The notes: generated by a model not told the origin, from the letters alone. A stretch of 64,000 nucleotides of DNA from Paenibacillus_V sp046244365 (GCF_046244365.1 NZ_CP176395.1:7812001-7876000), one strand, 5' to 3'; numbered from the stretch's first letter, positions 23,915-33,148 are shown. Program-made: numbers and translations.

Positions 23915-26806
23915 ATGACGGAACTAGCGGCTTGGAAAGCGCAATGGATATGGGGAAGCGGTGAAGAAAGCCCGAGGAACGAATGGCGCTGTTTTCGCAA
24001 AACGTTTACGATTGACGAAGATGACGGTATCGAAGGCTATACCCTTAAAATAACGGCCGATTCCCGTTACGCGCTTTTCGTAAACGGGAAACAGGTCGGG
24101 CGCGGACCGGTGCGGTCTTGGCCGTTCGAGCTCGCTTACGACGAATACGAAATCGGCCATCTGCTGAAGCCGGGAGAAGCGAATACGGTCGCCGTGCTCG
24201 TCATGCATTTCGGGCTATCGACGTTCTATTATCTGCGCGGACGAGGCGGACTCGTTGCGCAAATCGAAGCGGTTTCGCGGGACGGCCGCAAGGAGACCGT
24301 CCTGGCAACCGACAGTACGTGGCAAACGGCCATTCATGCCGGGCATGATCCGAATGCCTCCAGGATGTCCTGCCAGCACGCGTTTACCGAGATCACCGAC
24401 GCCAGCGCTTGGGGCGATAGCTGGACGGATTCCGGCAACGATGAAGCCGGCTGGGAAGCCGCCGCCGTTATCGGTCCGGTCGGCATGGAGCCTTGGGTGC
24501 GTCTGGTCGAACGCGGAATTCCTCATTTGACGGAGGAGCCGTTCTATCCCGTACGCGTCGAGACCGTTAACGCGGTCAAGCCCGCGTCTCTCTGCGCTGC
24601 GCTTGATTTGCGCGTACAATTCGTTCCGGAAAGCTCCAATCACGCGAATAACCAATCGTTTAGCGGATATTTGGCGACGGTAATCCGGGTGAGCAAATCT
24701 GCCCGCGCAACGGTCGGGATCGTCGACGACGGGCGCATTTTCGGACCTTGCAGCCTAAACGGCATCTGGTACGGAAACGATGCGTTTACAGGCGAGCTGC
24801 CGGAGCGCTACTTGGCCGTCGAGCTGAAGCAAGGGGACAACTTCTTTATGATGGATGTCACCGGCACGAGCCATGGCCATGCCTTTCATATCGGCTTCCA
24901 CAGCGACGAGCCTATCGAAATCGTATCCCCGCTCGGGAAAGGACAGCCTACGCCGTTCGTTACGATCGGTCCGTTCGATACCGCCGAGCATATCGATCAC
25001 CAGGAGCCGGTACGGCTGCAAAAGGATCATCCGGACTTCGTCCGGGCCCATTTATTATCCGATGCCACCGGATTGAGCGATTTTATCGACTGGGTCAAGC
25101 CGCTGGCCGCCGCCCATTACAACGCTCAGGACGCGTTCGGCGCCTGCGTCTGGAAGCCGTCGACGTCCGCCCAGACCGTCCCGCACGCCCTGCAAAATCT
25201 CGTCATCGCAAACGCCGAGCCGTCTGTCCTACCGCTTTACGCCGGCAGGGATACGGAAATGATTGTCGATTTCGGACGCGAGCTGTCCGGCTATCTCTCG
25301 TTCGAGCTCGAAGCCGCCGCCGGTACGGTCATCGACCTGTACGGGTTCGAATATATGCGGGACGGCAGGGTGCAGCATACGTATCAGCTCGACAACACGT
25401 TACGCTATACGTGCCGTTCGGGCAGGCAATCGTATACCTCCTTCGTGCGCAGAGGGCTTCGCTACCTGATGATTACGGTTCGCGGCGCGGAGAAGCCCGT
25501 AAAGCTTTATGAGGTTAAGCTTTTGCAGAGCAATTATCCGGTCGCCGAAATCGGGCGGTTCCAGTGCTCCGATCCGCTTTTGAACGATATTTGGCAAATG
25601 AGCCGGCATACGACCCGCTTATGCATGGAAGACACGTTCGTCGATTGCCCGGCGTTCGAGCAAACATTCTGGGTCGGCGATGCGCGCAACGAAGCGCTGG
25701 TCGGCTACTATACGTTCGGTGCGGCCGAGCTTGTAGAGCGGTGCCTGCGGCTAGTCCCCGGTTCCAGCTTCCAGACTCCGTTATTTGCCGACCAAGTGCC
25801 CAGCGGCTGGAGCAGCGTCATTCCGAACTGGACGTTCTTCTGGGTAACCGCCTGCCTCGAGCATTACCGGTACCAAGGAAAACGTAAATTTGCGGAAGAG
25901 ATGTGGCCGCATGTGAAATACACGCTCGATCATTATTTGCAAAAGCTCGACGAACGGGGTCTGCTGCATATGCGGGGCTGGAACTTGCTCGATTGGGCTC
26001 CATTCGAGCAGCCTAGCGAAGGCATCGTTACTCCTCAAACGATGTTTATGACGAAGGCGCTCCGCGATGCGGCCGAGCTTGCCGCTGCCGCCGGTGACGG
26101 CGATACCGGCATGCGGTACATCGCTGCAGCCGATCGTCTGCGCGAGGCGATCAACGCCGGCTTATGGGACGAAAGCCGGCAGGCTTACATCGACTGCGTC
26201 CACGAAGACGGCCGGCCTTCCGCCACCACAAGCATGCAAACGCAGGTCGTCGCTTGCCTATGCGGCATAGCGGATGGCGAGCGGGCCCAAACCATCGAGC
26301 GCTATATGACGGAGCCGCCGGCCTCCTTCGTGCAGATCGGCAGTCCGTTCATGTCGTTCTTTTACCATGAAGCGCTGATCAAGCTGGGCCGGTTCGACGT
26401 CATGCTGGCGGACATCCGAGCCCATTACGGCACAATGGTCGAGCATGACGCATCCGCCTGCTGGGAGATGTACCCCGACCCGATCTCGCGCCCCAACATG
26501 CCGACGCGAAGCCACTGCCATGCCTGGTCCGCCGGCCCCGCCTATTTCCTCGGCGCTTATACGCTGGGCGTACGCGGCGCCGATCCCGGCTGGTCGACGG
26601 TAATCGTCGAGCCTCAGCCGGCCGGCTTGACGTGGGCCCGCGGCGCCGTTCCGCTCCCCGGCGGCGGAAGCATCAGCGTCTCGTGGAGGCTCGACGAGCC
26701 CGCTCGCCGCATCCGGCTCCGCATCGAGGCTCCGCGCAGCCTCAAGTTGCTCGTCCAGCCGCCTGACGGCTACGAGACGGAAACCGAGCTCGTGCAGCTC
26801 GGGTAA
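23915..26806 (+). CDS. GH78 alpha-L-rhamnosidase-like glycoside hydrolase
   Basis: The 963-aa protein resembles GH78 rhamnosidases: an N-terminal beta-sandwich with W-I-W and R-K-T-F motifs (about 10-200), further beta domains, and an alpha/alpha-barrel catalytic domain from about 540. The barrel carries D-C-P-A-F-E-Q-T-F-W-V-G-D-A-R-N-E, the family acid signature. A C-terminal beta domain ends G-Y-E-T-E-T-E-L-V-Q-L-G. It cleaves alpha-L-rhamnosides of plant polysaccharides or glycosides, acting in the cytoplasm since no signal peptide is present. It is divergent to an AraC regulator. A 42-bp GC-rich repeat array starts just after the stop. Confidence 0.9.
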   Translation: MTELAAWKAQWIWGSGEESPRNEWRCFRKTFTIDEDDGIEGYTLKITADSRYALFVNGKQVGRGPVRSWPFELAYDEYEIGHLLKPGEANTVAVLVMHFGLSTFYYLRGRGGLVAQIEAVSRDGRKETVLATDSTWQTAIHAGHDPNASRMSCQHAFTEITDASAWGDSWTDSGNDEAGWEAAAVIGPVGMEPWVRLVERGIPHLTEEPFYPVRVETVNAVKPASLCAALDLRVQFVPESSNHANNQSFSGYLATVIRVSKSARATVGIVDDGRIFGPCSLNGIWYGNDAFTGELPERYLAVELKQGDNFFMMDVTGTSHGHAFHIGFHSDEPIEIVSPLGKGQPTPFVTIGPFDTAEHIDHQEPVRLQKDHPDFVRAHLLSDATGLSDFIDWVKPLAAAHYNAQDAFGACVWKPSTSAQTVPHALQNLVIANAEPSVLPLYAGRDTEMIVDFGRELSGYLSFELEAAAGTVIDLYGFEYMRDGRVQHTYQLDNTLRYTCRSGRQSYTSFVRRGLRYLMITVRGAEKPVKLYEVKLLQSNYPVAEIGRFQCSDPLLNDIWQMSRHTTRLCMEDTFVDCPAFEQTFWVGDARNEALVGYYTFGAAELVERCLRLVPGSSFQTPLFADQVPSGWSSVIPNWTFFWVTACLEHYRYQGKRKFAEEMWPHVKYTLDHYLQKLDERGLLHMRGWNLLDWAPFEQPSEGIVTPQTMFMTKALRDAAELAAAAGDGDTGMRYIAAADRLREAINAGLWDESRQAYIDCVHEDGRPSATTSMQTQVVACLCGIADGERAQTIERYMTEPPASFVQIGSPFMSFFYHEALIKLGRFDVMLADIRAHYGTMVEHDASACWEMYPDPISRPNMPTRSHCHAWSAGPAYFLGAYTLGVRGADPGWSTVIVEPQPAGLTWARGAVPLPGGGSISVSWRLDEPARRIRLRIEAPRSLKLLVQPPDGYETETELVQLG

Positions 26807-26812
26807 TTCCGC

Positions 26813-27172
26813 GGCGGCGCGGCGGCGGGGCCGGGCGCGGCAGATTACAAGGCGAGCGGCGCGGCGGGGCCAAAGCGGCAGCCTGCAAGGCCGTGCAGCG
26901 CGGCGGCGGGCCGAGCGCGGCAGATTGCAAGGCCGTGCAGCGCGGCGGCGGGCCGAGCGCGGCGGCTTGCAAGGCCGTGCACCGCGGCGGGGCGAGCGCG
27001 GCAGCTTGCAAGGCCGTGCACCGCGGCGGCGGGCCGAGCGCGGCAGATTGCAAGGCCGTGCACCGCGGCGGCGGGCTGAGCGCCGCAGCCTGCAAGGCCG
27101 TGCAGCGCGGCGGCGGGCCGAGCGCGGCAGCTTGCAAGGCCGTGCACCGCGGCGGCGGGGCTGGGCGCGGCA
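26813..27172. repeat. 42-bp GC-rich tandem repeat array, about 8 copies
   Basis: A 42-bp unit built around AAGGCCGTGCAGCGCGGCGG recurs at 42-bp steps, with one 39-bp step. Periods stay multiples of three, so frames remain open on both strands. One plus-strand frame gives 14-residue repeats with one Cys each. No start signal or domain fits, so I read it as non-coding. Confidence 0.88.
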
Positions 27173-27430
27173 TGGTGCGAGTGCGGCTCTGGCTAGCGCC
27201 CGCTACGATGTCCGGCTGCGCCGGGATGCCGCGGAAGGAAGGGCGGTCTGCGGCTTCCGCGCATCGTCTCCCCCTCTCAGTCTCGCGGCGAACTGCGGCC
27301 TTACCTGCTGGACGGCGTATCGACGCGGAAGCTTTCAGTCTGCGACTATGTTAAGATGCCGTGAAAGGGCCCGTTTTCTGCGGCATCACACCAAAAGCCG
27401 CAAGCGAATGCTCCTCACGTCGTTAAAATT

Positions 27431-27460
27431 GCCGTAGACCTTATGGTCTACGGCTGTTTT
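27431..27460. terminator. Perfect 10-bp stem terminator
   Basis: GCCGTAGACC and GGTCTACGGC enclose TTAT, followed by TGTTTT. It lies over 600 bases after the rhamnosidase stop, but may end read-through. T-rich also on the other strand. Confidence 0.7.
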
Positions 27461-27483
27461 ACGTGGTTTCCTCTTCTTCAGAC

Positions 27484-27705
27484 CGACTTAGTGAACTAAA
27501 GTTCACTAATAATGAACACAAGTTCACTATTTCCCCTCGCAGCCAGGCCTTTAGCAGGTTTAGTGAATCTAGCTTCACTATTAGTGAACCTCATCGGCAA
27601 ATAAGTACCGTGAAGTTCACTAGGAGACGGTTTGTGGTCATTTGGAGGTAAAATAGTGAATTTAGGTTCATAAATAGTGAAGCAAAGTTCACTATTGCCC
27701 CTTCC
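27484..27705. repeat. AGTGAA...TTCACT palindrome-like cluster, copy A
   Basis: About ten AGTGAA or TTCACT half-sites occur in about 220 bases, many as pairs such as AGTGAACT-AAGTTCACT. Stretches of 20-30 bases match those at 49745-49960, about 22 kb away. The half-sites are spaced by 2-10 bases, so most pairs form short hairpins. No gene overlaps. Confidence 0.82.
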
Positions 27706-27707
27706 AC

Positions 27708-27860
27708 CTCTACTCTACTCTACTCTACTCTACTCTACTCTACTCTCTCCCTACCTCTAACGCTCCCTCCTACCTCTACTTCTACCTCTACTTCTACCTC
27801 TACTTCTACCTCTACTTCTACCTCTACTACTACCTCTATCTACCACTACTCTACTCTCCC
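27708..27860. repeat. Pyrimidine-only microsatellite (TCTAC and CTACCTCTACTT units)
   Basis: Runs of TCTAC (5-bp) then CTACCTCTACTT-type (12-bp) repeats cover about 150 bases; one strand is nearly all pyrimidine plus A. It fills the convergent spacer before the FAD oxidoreductase gene. Such tracts can form unusual DNA structure and vary in length. Confidence 0.85.
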
Positions 27861-28072
27861 CTTATCCGATTGGTCGCTGCCCGTTGGAGCGTCCCCCATT
27901 TACTTAAATTTTACCGCGACATTGCACCAACGGAGAATTAAGCTGCCAACGCCGCACCAGTCCTCAACCCTATGCAAGTTCAGATACAATACCCACATAA
28001 AGCGACATGTCGCCTTAAACCCTAATTCGATCACTAAACGGGGAGCCGCGGCACTTGTAAACTTGCAAAAAG

Positions 28073-28111
28073 CAAAAAAAGCAGCCCCGGACGCCGCGTC
28101 CGGAACTGCCT
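28073..28111 (-). terminator. Terminator of the FAD oxidoreductase gene
   Basis: On the minus strand GCAG-CCGGACGC pairs with GCGTCCGG-CTGC and ends in seven T. Confidence 0.88.
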
Positions 28112-28115
28112 ACTG

Positions 28116-29690
28116 TCAAACCGAATGGATGGACGGCCAATCCATTTCCACGCCGGCTTCCGCCAATACTTTCTGGAAGTCTTGCAGCAGAGACTCGCTA
28201 TGCCGGACTTCCCGGGGCGAGCAGCCGCGGTCCAGGCAGAAAGCGGCCAGGAAGCCTGCCGCCTCCCCGATGTTCCACTCCACCGGGTGAAGCCGGTAGC
28301 AGCCGTTCGTAATATGCGTCGTGCCGATGTTTTTGCACGCCGGCAGCAGATTGTTGACGCGAACCGGCAGCAGACTGCCGAGCGGAATATGGAAAGGCAG
28401 GCTGGAAACGTCGACATACGTACGCAACGCCGTGCTCGGATGCAGGTCGATCCGGTAGCAGCCGACGCCGACCGAATCCGGATACCGCTCCGAACGCCCG
28501 CTCGGACGAAGCTCCGGACTCAGGTGCTGCTCCACGACCGTCAGCTCCGCGCGAATTCTCCGGGATTCGCGAATATACGGGCTCTTGGCCAAGCCATCCT
28601 CCGTGCCGACCATATCTCCGCGCAGCCGCAGCCCTTTGTAGCCCGCTTTCCCGTCCGGACGCGGCGCCTCCGTCTGCATCCAGTAAAGCAGCGACAAGCT
28701 GAGCAGCTTGGCGCTCTCCAAATGGCGGGCTCTTTCCTCGGGCGTCACGCCGATAATCGGACCGAGCCAGTAGTCATTGGCCGGCCAGTTTACGATCGTG
28801 GCGTCGCTTGCGAACGTCCCCTCGACAAAGTTGGATCTATCAATCACTCTGCGGTAATTCCACAGCGAGAACGATTTGCCATCCGGAAAAAAGCTGTAGC
28901 GCACTGGCTCCAGCGTATGCGGCACGAGCCCGCTCCAGCTAAGCTGCCGATCGGGCCAAAAATCGGCCTTGTACTGCCGCCAAAAATCGTACTGCTCCGG
29001 CTTCGCGATCGTAAAGTCCTCGCCCTCGATATGATCCACCGCAAAGCACCAGGTAATCGCCTGCATATCGGTCGGATCGGCCTCTCCCGCCAGCGCGTGG
29101 GGCTCGCCGGTTTGCGCGATCGACTCGGAGCCGGTCACATATTCCACACCGGCCATCGGAAGCACGTCGCCTTCGTCCGTCGCATCGAGGAAATAAGGCG
29201 CCGTAAGCACGGTTCGTTCCCCGGTAGCCTCATGCCGTACGGTAACGGAACGGACATTGTCCCCTTCCGTCTCCGCTTCCTTCGCCTTGCAGTTCGTCAG
29301 GATGATCAGCTTTCCGCTATGCACGTAAGGCGCCAGCATATCCTGCAGCACGGCTAGCGCGGCGCGCGGCTCATGGGAGATGCGGCTGACATTCGCATTG
29401 CCGGGATTCAGGTACAGCGTAGACCGTGCCTTCGCCGTAAGGGGAAAATGATTTTTGTAATAGTCCCGGATCCTATTGCGGAATTCCCGGTAGCTTGCCG
29501 TTGAGCCGAAACGCTCGATCCAAGGGTGCTCGTCGGGCGGCACCGCTTGGCTGGTCAACTGGCCGCCGATCCAATCCGTTTCCTCCGTCATGATGACGAT
29601 TTTCCCCATCTTGGCGGCGGACAGCGCGGCCGCGCAGCCACCCGTGCTTCCCCCGATAATGACGACATCCGCCTGTCTATGCTTGATCAT
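28116..29690 (-). CDS. FAD-dependent oxidoreductase (FAD_oxidored / xanthan-lyase-type family)
   Basis: This protein of 524 aa has an N-terminal dinucleotide motif (V-V-I-I-G-G-S-T-G-G-C-A-A-A, about 10-23), T-D-W-I-G-G-Q-L-T-S-Q-A, and the F-L-D-A-T-D-E-G-D-V-L segment typical of PF12831-like flavoproteins found in glycan loci. These proteins are thought to oxidise sugars or glycosides; no specific substrate can be named. I chose ATG 29690, which has AAGGGG upstream. It lies downstream of the toroid protein gene in the same direction, so the two may form one transcript. A second, truncated family member lies at 35515-36205. Confidence 0.87.
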   Translation of the reverse strand: MIKHRQADVVIIGGSTGGCAAALSAAKMGKIVIMTEETDWIGGQLTSQAVPPDEHPWIERFGSTASYREFRNRIRDYYKNHFPLTAKARSTLYLNPGNANVSRISHEPRAALAVLQDMLAPYVHSGKLIILTNCKAKEAETEGDNVRSVTVRHEATGERTVLTAPYFLDATDEGDVLPMAGVEYVTGSESIAQTGEPHALAGEADPTDMQAITWCFAVDHIEGEDFTIAKPEQYDFWRQYKADFWPDRQLSWSGLVPHTLEPVRYSFFPDGKSFSLWNYRRVIDRSNFVEGTFASDATIVNWPANDYWLGPIIGVTPEERARHLESAKLLSLSLLYWMQTEAPRPDGKAGYKGLRLRGDMVGTEDGLAKSPYIRESRRIRAELTVVEQHLSPELRPSGRSERYPDSVGVGCYRIDLHPSTALRTYVDVSSLPFHIPLGSLLPVRVNNLLPACKNIGTTHITNGCYRLHPVEWNIGEAAGFLAAFCLDRGCSPREVRHSESLLQDFQKVLAEAGVEMDWPSIHSV

Positions 29691-29851
29691 TGAAATTCCC
29701 CTTTCCTTTAATGGAGCCATTCATCCGCATCCGCAACCGCCTCCTGCAAGGAAGGGATGCGAGAAACGCCCTCTCCCAAAGCAGTGCCAAGGCCCTAGCC
29801 TGTCGCAGCGCGAATAGGCGTAATTGTGGACGCGGTTCATCGCCGGAACGT

Positions 29852-31702
29852 CTATTCAAATACCGATTCATCCAACAAACTGAGCAGCAGTCCCGCAGGA
29901 GTAATCGCGTTCGTCCAGCCGCTCTCCATGCAGTAGGGCCCCCAGCCCGTATCCCCGTTGTTGCCGAAATATTCGTTCCGGTTCAAGTCGAAGGCTCGCA
30001 TCCAGCCCCCATGAAACCTTTTATCCGGACTCTCGATCTGAATCCGGCACATATAGCCGCTCAATGACCGGTACAGCGCTTCGTAGCGCGGATTGCCCGT
30101 CGCTTTCCAAGCTTCCCATGCATTCATAAGCAAAAAGTTGTTCGTGTACAGCTGATCGGCGATCCCTTCCCCGTTATATAAGAATACGCCGGTATCCTCC
30201 TTGCCGAAGCGCTCGGGATCCGGGTTGTCCGCCTCCTCGACCGCTCCTGACGAGTGCTGGTTGGCGAGCAAATAAGCGATCGAATCCTCCAGCCCTTTGG
30301 CGATCGCCCCCGTCCGGTCATGCTTGCTGAGGAAGCCGAGCGGCAGCACCAGACGGCTTATGCCGGAAGTCTTGCTGTACATGAATTGAAGCTTGTCCGG
30401 GTTCGCCAAAAGCTGCAAGGATCCGCGCAGAGCCGCCTCCACATAGGCTTTTTCGCCCGTTACGAGATACGCTTGAATAAAGGCGGCATGCGCGATGCTC
30501 TCGAAATGCGGATTCATGCTGCCTTCGAGCGTCTGCGCATGTTTTCTTCCGCGCTCGCGGAGCTGCTCCCCCGTCAGCACGTTCGGCCTCAGGCCGTTAG
30601 CGTTCTGCGTGGCCAGCAGCGCCTCCGCCGTCGCCATTCCTCTGGCGCGGTACGCTTCCAGCCCCGTTTTGCGGTACAAATACAAGAGCACGAAGCATAC
30701 CCACGCATTATCGTCGGTAAACAGCTGATGCGGCTTTGCGTCGGGAAAGTCGTACCACTTAAAAAAGCCGCACGAAGGCGAAGCAGGATCGGTGTCCTGG
30801 TAGCCGCTCTCGAACAAATAGCTCAGCAGATTTCGCGACACGCTTTCCCAGCGCTCTTCGCCGGTGTATCGCCCGTATAAATGAAAGAACAATGCCGTAT
30901 GCGCATGGCAGTCCGGTCTTCGGTCGCGCGAGAGCGCCGCCGTCACGGAGTGAATGTTCTCGAATACGCCCTCCGAGCCGTCCGCGGCCCCCAGCATGCC
31001 CGATTGCTCGAACCACTCCGCGCTTGCGGCGACCGCTAGCTCCGGTGCTGTGCCTCCGCTTGGAGCGATAACCCGCTCCCACATCCGGAAAGGAATGCCA
31101 GTGCGGGCAGACAATGCGCTTACGACTTGCGCCCACAGTCCGTATGGACGAAGCGTCCAGCGGGAACGACCGGAAAACAGCGAAAACGCGGCATAAACGA
31201 CCGTTCCCTTTCCATGGCTCTTGACGAATAGCCCCGGACGCCCATCCTCCTCGTCTTTGGATGCTGCAACAAGCGTTTCATGAAAAACGCCGATATCGAG
31301 CCAACGCTCGACCTCGATCGGAAACCCGGCCGCATAAGCGCCGTCCCATTCCAGAAGCGCTCCCTCCGGTAAGCCTCCGTTCGCAGCCCCGATTCTCAGC
31401 TTCTCGAATGTCCTTCTCGTTGCCGGGAAATCCTGCTTCCAGCCGAACAGACGGGAACTCGTAAAATCGAAAGCGCTTATCATTTCCGCATACAACGTGC
31501 CGCCCGCTTTCACATAATGCCACAATTTATCCAGAACGGCGTTCGATAATACCGTTTCATTCTCGATGGATCCCGAACCGATCAGCGCGATCGCCTTATA
31601 GGCATCGAGCTTACAATCCGCAAGATCGCCAAGCCCGAACGTTTGGGCGCCTTCCACAATCCCCTGCCCGATTTCATTTGCAGCAAATACTGCGTATGAC
31701 AT
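29852..31702 (-). CDS. Two-domain protein: amidotransferase-like N-part and alpha/alpha toroid C-part, unknown function
   Basis: The protein of 616 aa is unusual. Residues 1-170 look like a class I glutamine-amidotransferase/ThuA-like flavodoxin fold (L-I-G-S-G-S-I-E, later G-G-T-L-Y-A-E-M, G-K-G-T-V-V-Y-A-A-F). Residues from about 240 form a helical barrel of six-hairpin glycosidase type, with repeated E-x-Y-x-x-x-A-L-R and W-G-P-Y-C-M-E-S-G-W near the end. I do not recognise a named family. Position in a sugar gene group upstream of the FAD oxidoreductase suggests glycan processing. No signal peptide was seen. ATG 31702 has GGAGGAAAC upstream. Confidence 0.75.
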   Translation of the reverse strand: MSYAVFAANEIGQGIVEGAQTFGLGDLADCKLDAYKAIALIGSGSIENETVLSNAVLDKLWHYVKAGGTLYAEMISAFDFTSSRLFGWKQDFPATRRTFEKLRIGAANGGLPEGALLEWDGAYAAGFPIEVERWLDIGVFHETLVAASKDEEDGRPGLFVKSHGKGTVVYAAFSLFSGRSRWTLRPYGLWAQVVSALSARTGIPFRMWERVIAPSGGTAPELAVAASAEWFEQSGMLGAADGSEGVFENIHSVTAALSRDRRPDCHAHTALFFHLYGRYTGEERWESVSRNLLSYLFESGYQDTDPASPSCGFFKWYDFPDAKPHQLFTDDNAWVCFVLLYLYRKTGLEAYRARGMATAEALLATQNANGLRPNVLTGEQLRERGRKHAQTLEGSMNPHFESIAHAAFIQAYLVTGEKAYVEAALRGSLQLLANPDKLQFMYSKTSGISRLVLPLGFLSKHDRTGAIAKGLEDSIAYLLANQHSSGAVEEADNPDPERFGKEDTGVFLYNGEGIADQLYTNNFLLMNAWEAWKATGNPRYEALYRSLSGYMCRIQIESPDKRFHGGWMRAFDLNRNEYFGNNGDTGWGPYCMESGWTNAITPAGLLLSLLDESVFE

Positions 31703-31916
31703 GACGTTTCCTCCATAAATGAATCGTCTCCCCCCGCATCCGCATAACCTCGAAAAACAGGTATGCATCCATCCTTTTTCGCGTGTACGGGAATTGTGCG
31801 TGTCCCTGTTTCGTCCTCATTGTATCACGGGCAAGATGGCGAGTAATTGTCGCGATTCGCTGCTTTTGTTATCCGGATTTGTTCATATTTTCGAACGTAT
31901 GTTCTCAAATAACAAC

Positions 31917-31950
31917 AAAAAAAGCCGATGCACAAGGTGCACCGACTCCG
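31917..31950 (-). terminator. Terminator of the HD-domain gene
   Basis: On the minus strand AGTCGGTGCA pairs with TGCATCGGCT (with G-T pairs), followed by TTTTTTTG. Confidence 0.8.
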
Positions 31951-31953
31951 ATA

Positions 31954-32547
31954 TCAGGCTTCCAAATATCCCTTCGCTACCGCGCTCTGAATCAATTCCT
32001 GCGCGAATGCCCACAGCTCCTCGGAGCCTGACGCGATGTGCTTGTTGCGAGCCAGCACCATATCGCTCGTGATGCCGTGCTTCTTCCAGCTGTACCCTTG
32101 CGTGTGATAGTTATGCAGCAGCGGCTGAAGCCGGTCTAGCGCGGCGGCGTACTTTGCCTCGGATGTTTGCCGCACCTCGAACTCTTGCCAGAGCAGAAGG
32201 CATTCCGCCTTCTGATCGGCAGGCAGCAATCCGAAAATTCGTTCAGCCGCGGCGTTTTCGCGTTCCGCCTTGTCCTCATTCCCCTTCACGTCATAAGCGA
32301 ACGTATCGCCCGCGTCGATTTCCACGATGTCGTGGATGAGCAACATTTTGAGCACGCGGAGAATGTCCAAGCTTTTATCATTCGCATGCTCGTTCAGGAT
32401 AAGGGCCATCATCGCTAAATGCCACGTATGCTCCGCATCGTTCTCCAGCCTTGAGCCGTCCATAATAAGCGACTTGCGCAGGATCGTTTTGAGCTTATCG
32501 ATTTCTACGATAAAAGATAGTTGGCTAAGCAGGCGTTCGTTCGTCAT
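31954..32547 (-). CDS. HD-domain phosphohydrolase (YfbR-like 5'-deoxynucleotidase group)
   Basis: The 197-aa protein has the metal-binding pattern of HD hydrolases: His40 in E-N-D-A-E-H-T-W-H, and His72-Asp73 in L-I-H-D-I-V-E-I-D-A-G-D, with a later acidic residue. It most resembles the HD_3/YfbR-like group, which removes phosphate from nucleoside monophosphates. The exact substrate is not certain. It is soluble, 197 aa, and the start ATG 32547 has AAGGAGA. A terminator follows. A DinB fragment lies just upstream. Confidence 0.85.
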   Translation of the reverse strand: MTNERLLSQLSFIVEIDKLKTILRKSLIMDGSRLENDAEHTWHLAMMALILNEHANDKSLDILRVLKMLLIHDIVEIDAGDTFAYDVKGNEDKAERENAAAERIFGLLPADQKAECLLLWQEFEVRQTSEAKYAAALDRLQPLLHNYHTQGYSWKKHGITSDMVLARNKHIASGSEELWAFAQELIQSAVAKGYLEA

Positions 32548-32577
32548 GGTTATCTCCTTTGTGCTTGGCGAGAGTGA

Positions 32578-32688
32578 TCATTTGCCGGCTTTCTCTTGAA
32601 AATCCTTTATGAAAACTTCCATTTGCCGCTCATGATGACGGTCATGGTCGATAATAAACGTTTGTGCATAGGTTCGACTAATGTCCAT
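32578..32688 (-). pseudogene. C-terminal fragment of a DinB-like protein
   Basis: An uninterrupted 36-codon frame from ATG 32688 ends at TGA 32578. It contains I-I-D-H-D-R-H-H-E-R-Q-M, the last helix of DinB/YfiT-type four-helix proteins, where H-x-x-H binds metal. The first three helices are absent. It overlaps the end of the upstream membrane protein gene by about ten bases. It is probably a leftover of a deleted gene. Confidence 0.55.
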
Positions 32689-33148
32689 CACGCGCCTGCG
32701 CCGCCACCCTGAGGCGATGTGCCAGCCAATCGGCCAGCAACGAAACATGCATGAACAGCAGGGCCGCTATAACGCCCAGCAGCGAAAACCCGGCAATATC
32801 TTCAACTGCTGCACCGCTTCCGCCTATGATGGCGCCGAACAGGAAAGCGATGGCGAAACCGCCGCCCGCATACAGCAGCAGCTTCACGGCGAAAACGAGA
32901 AGAAAATGCTTCATCTTATCGGCCATCGCATCCGCAAAGAAAGAGTAAGGCAAGCCGCCGATGACATATACCGGTCCCGAATAGATCAAATACAGGATGA
33001 TGAGGCTTGAAAACGACCAATATACCGTTCCTTCCTGCCTTTCGGGCGTCTGCACCTGATAATAGACCGCCAGAAGAACACAGAACAAAATGGCGGAAAC
33101 GATCGTCGTGGCCAATCGGCCGATGACATAGAACTTATCCCGCTTCAT
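32678..33148 (-). CDS. Small four-segment membrane protein, unknown function
   Basis: This 156-aa protein has four hydrophobic segments (about 12-31, 44-65, 80-105 and 115-140) and short charged loops. I do not recognise a family. The ATG 33148 has GGGGGC upstream. Its end overlaps the DinB fragment. Confidence 0.7.
   Translation of the reverse strand: MKRDKFYVIGRLATTIVSAILFCVLLAVYYQVQTPERQEGTVYWSFSSLIILYLIYSGPVYVIGGLPYSFFADAMADKMKHFLLVFAVKLLLYAGGGFAIAFLFGAIIGGSGAAVEDIAGFSLLGVIAALLFMHVSLLADWLAHRLRVAAQARDGH

Larger units (their letters stand above)
26807..28072. other. Repeat-filled convergent spacer
   Basis: Between the rhamnosidase stop and the FAD-gene terminator there are about 1.27 kb. 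They contain the 42-bp array, a terminator, the AGTGAA/TTCACT cluster and the microsatellite. I see no gene in it. Confidence 0.65.

Noticed and set aside
26742..27354. Cys- and Pro-rich ORFs across the 42-bp GC array, considered as a peptide precursor
   Set aside because: The openness follows from a period divisible by three; there is no start signal and no maturation genes.
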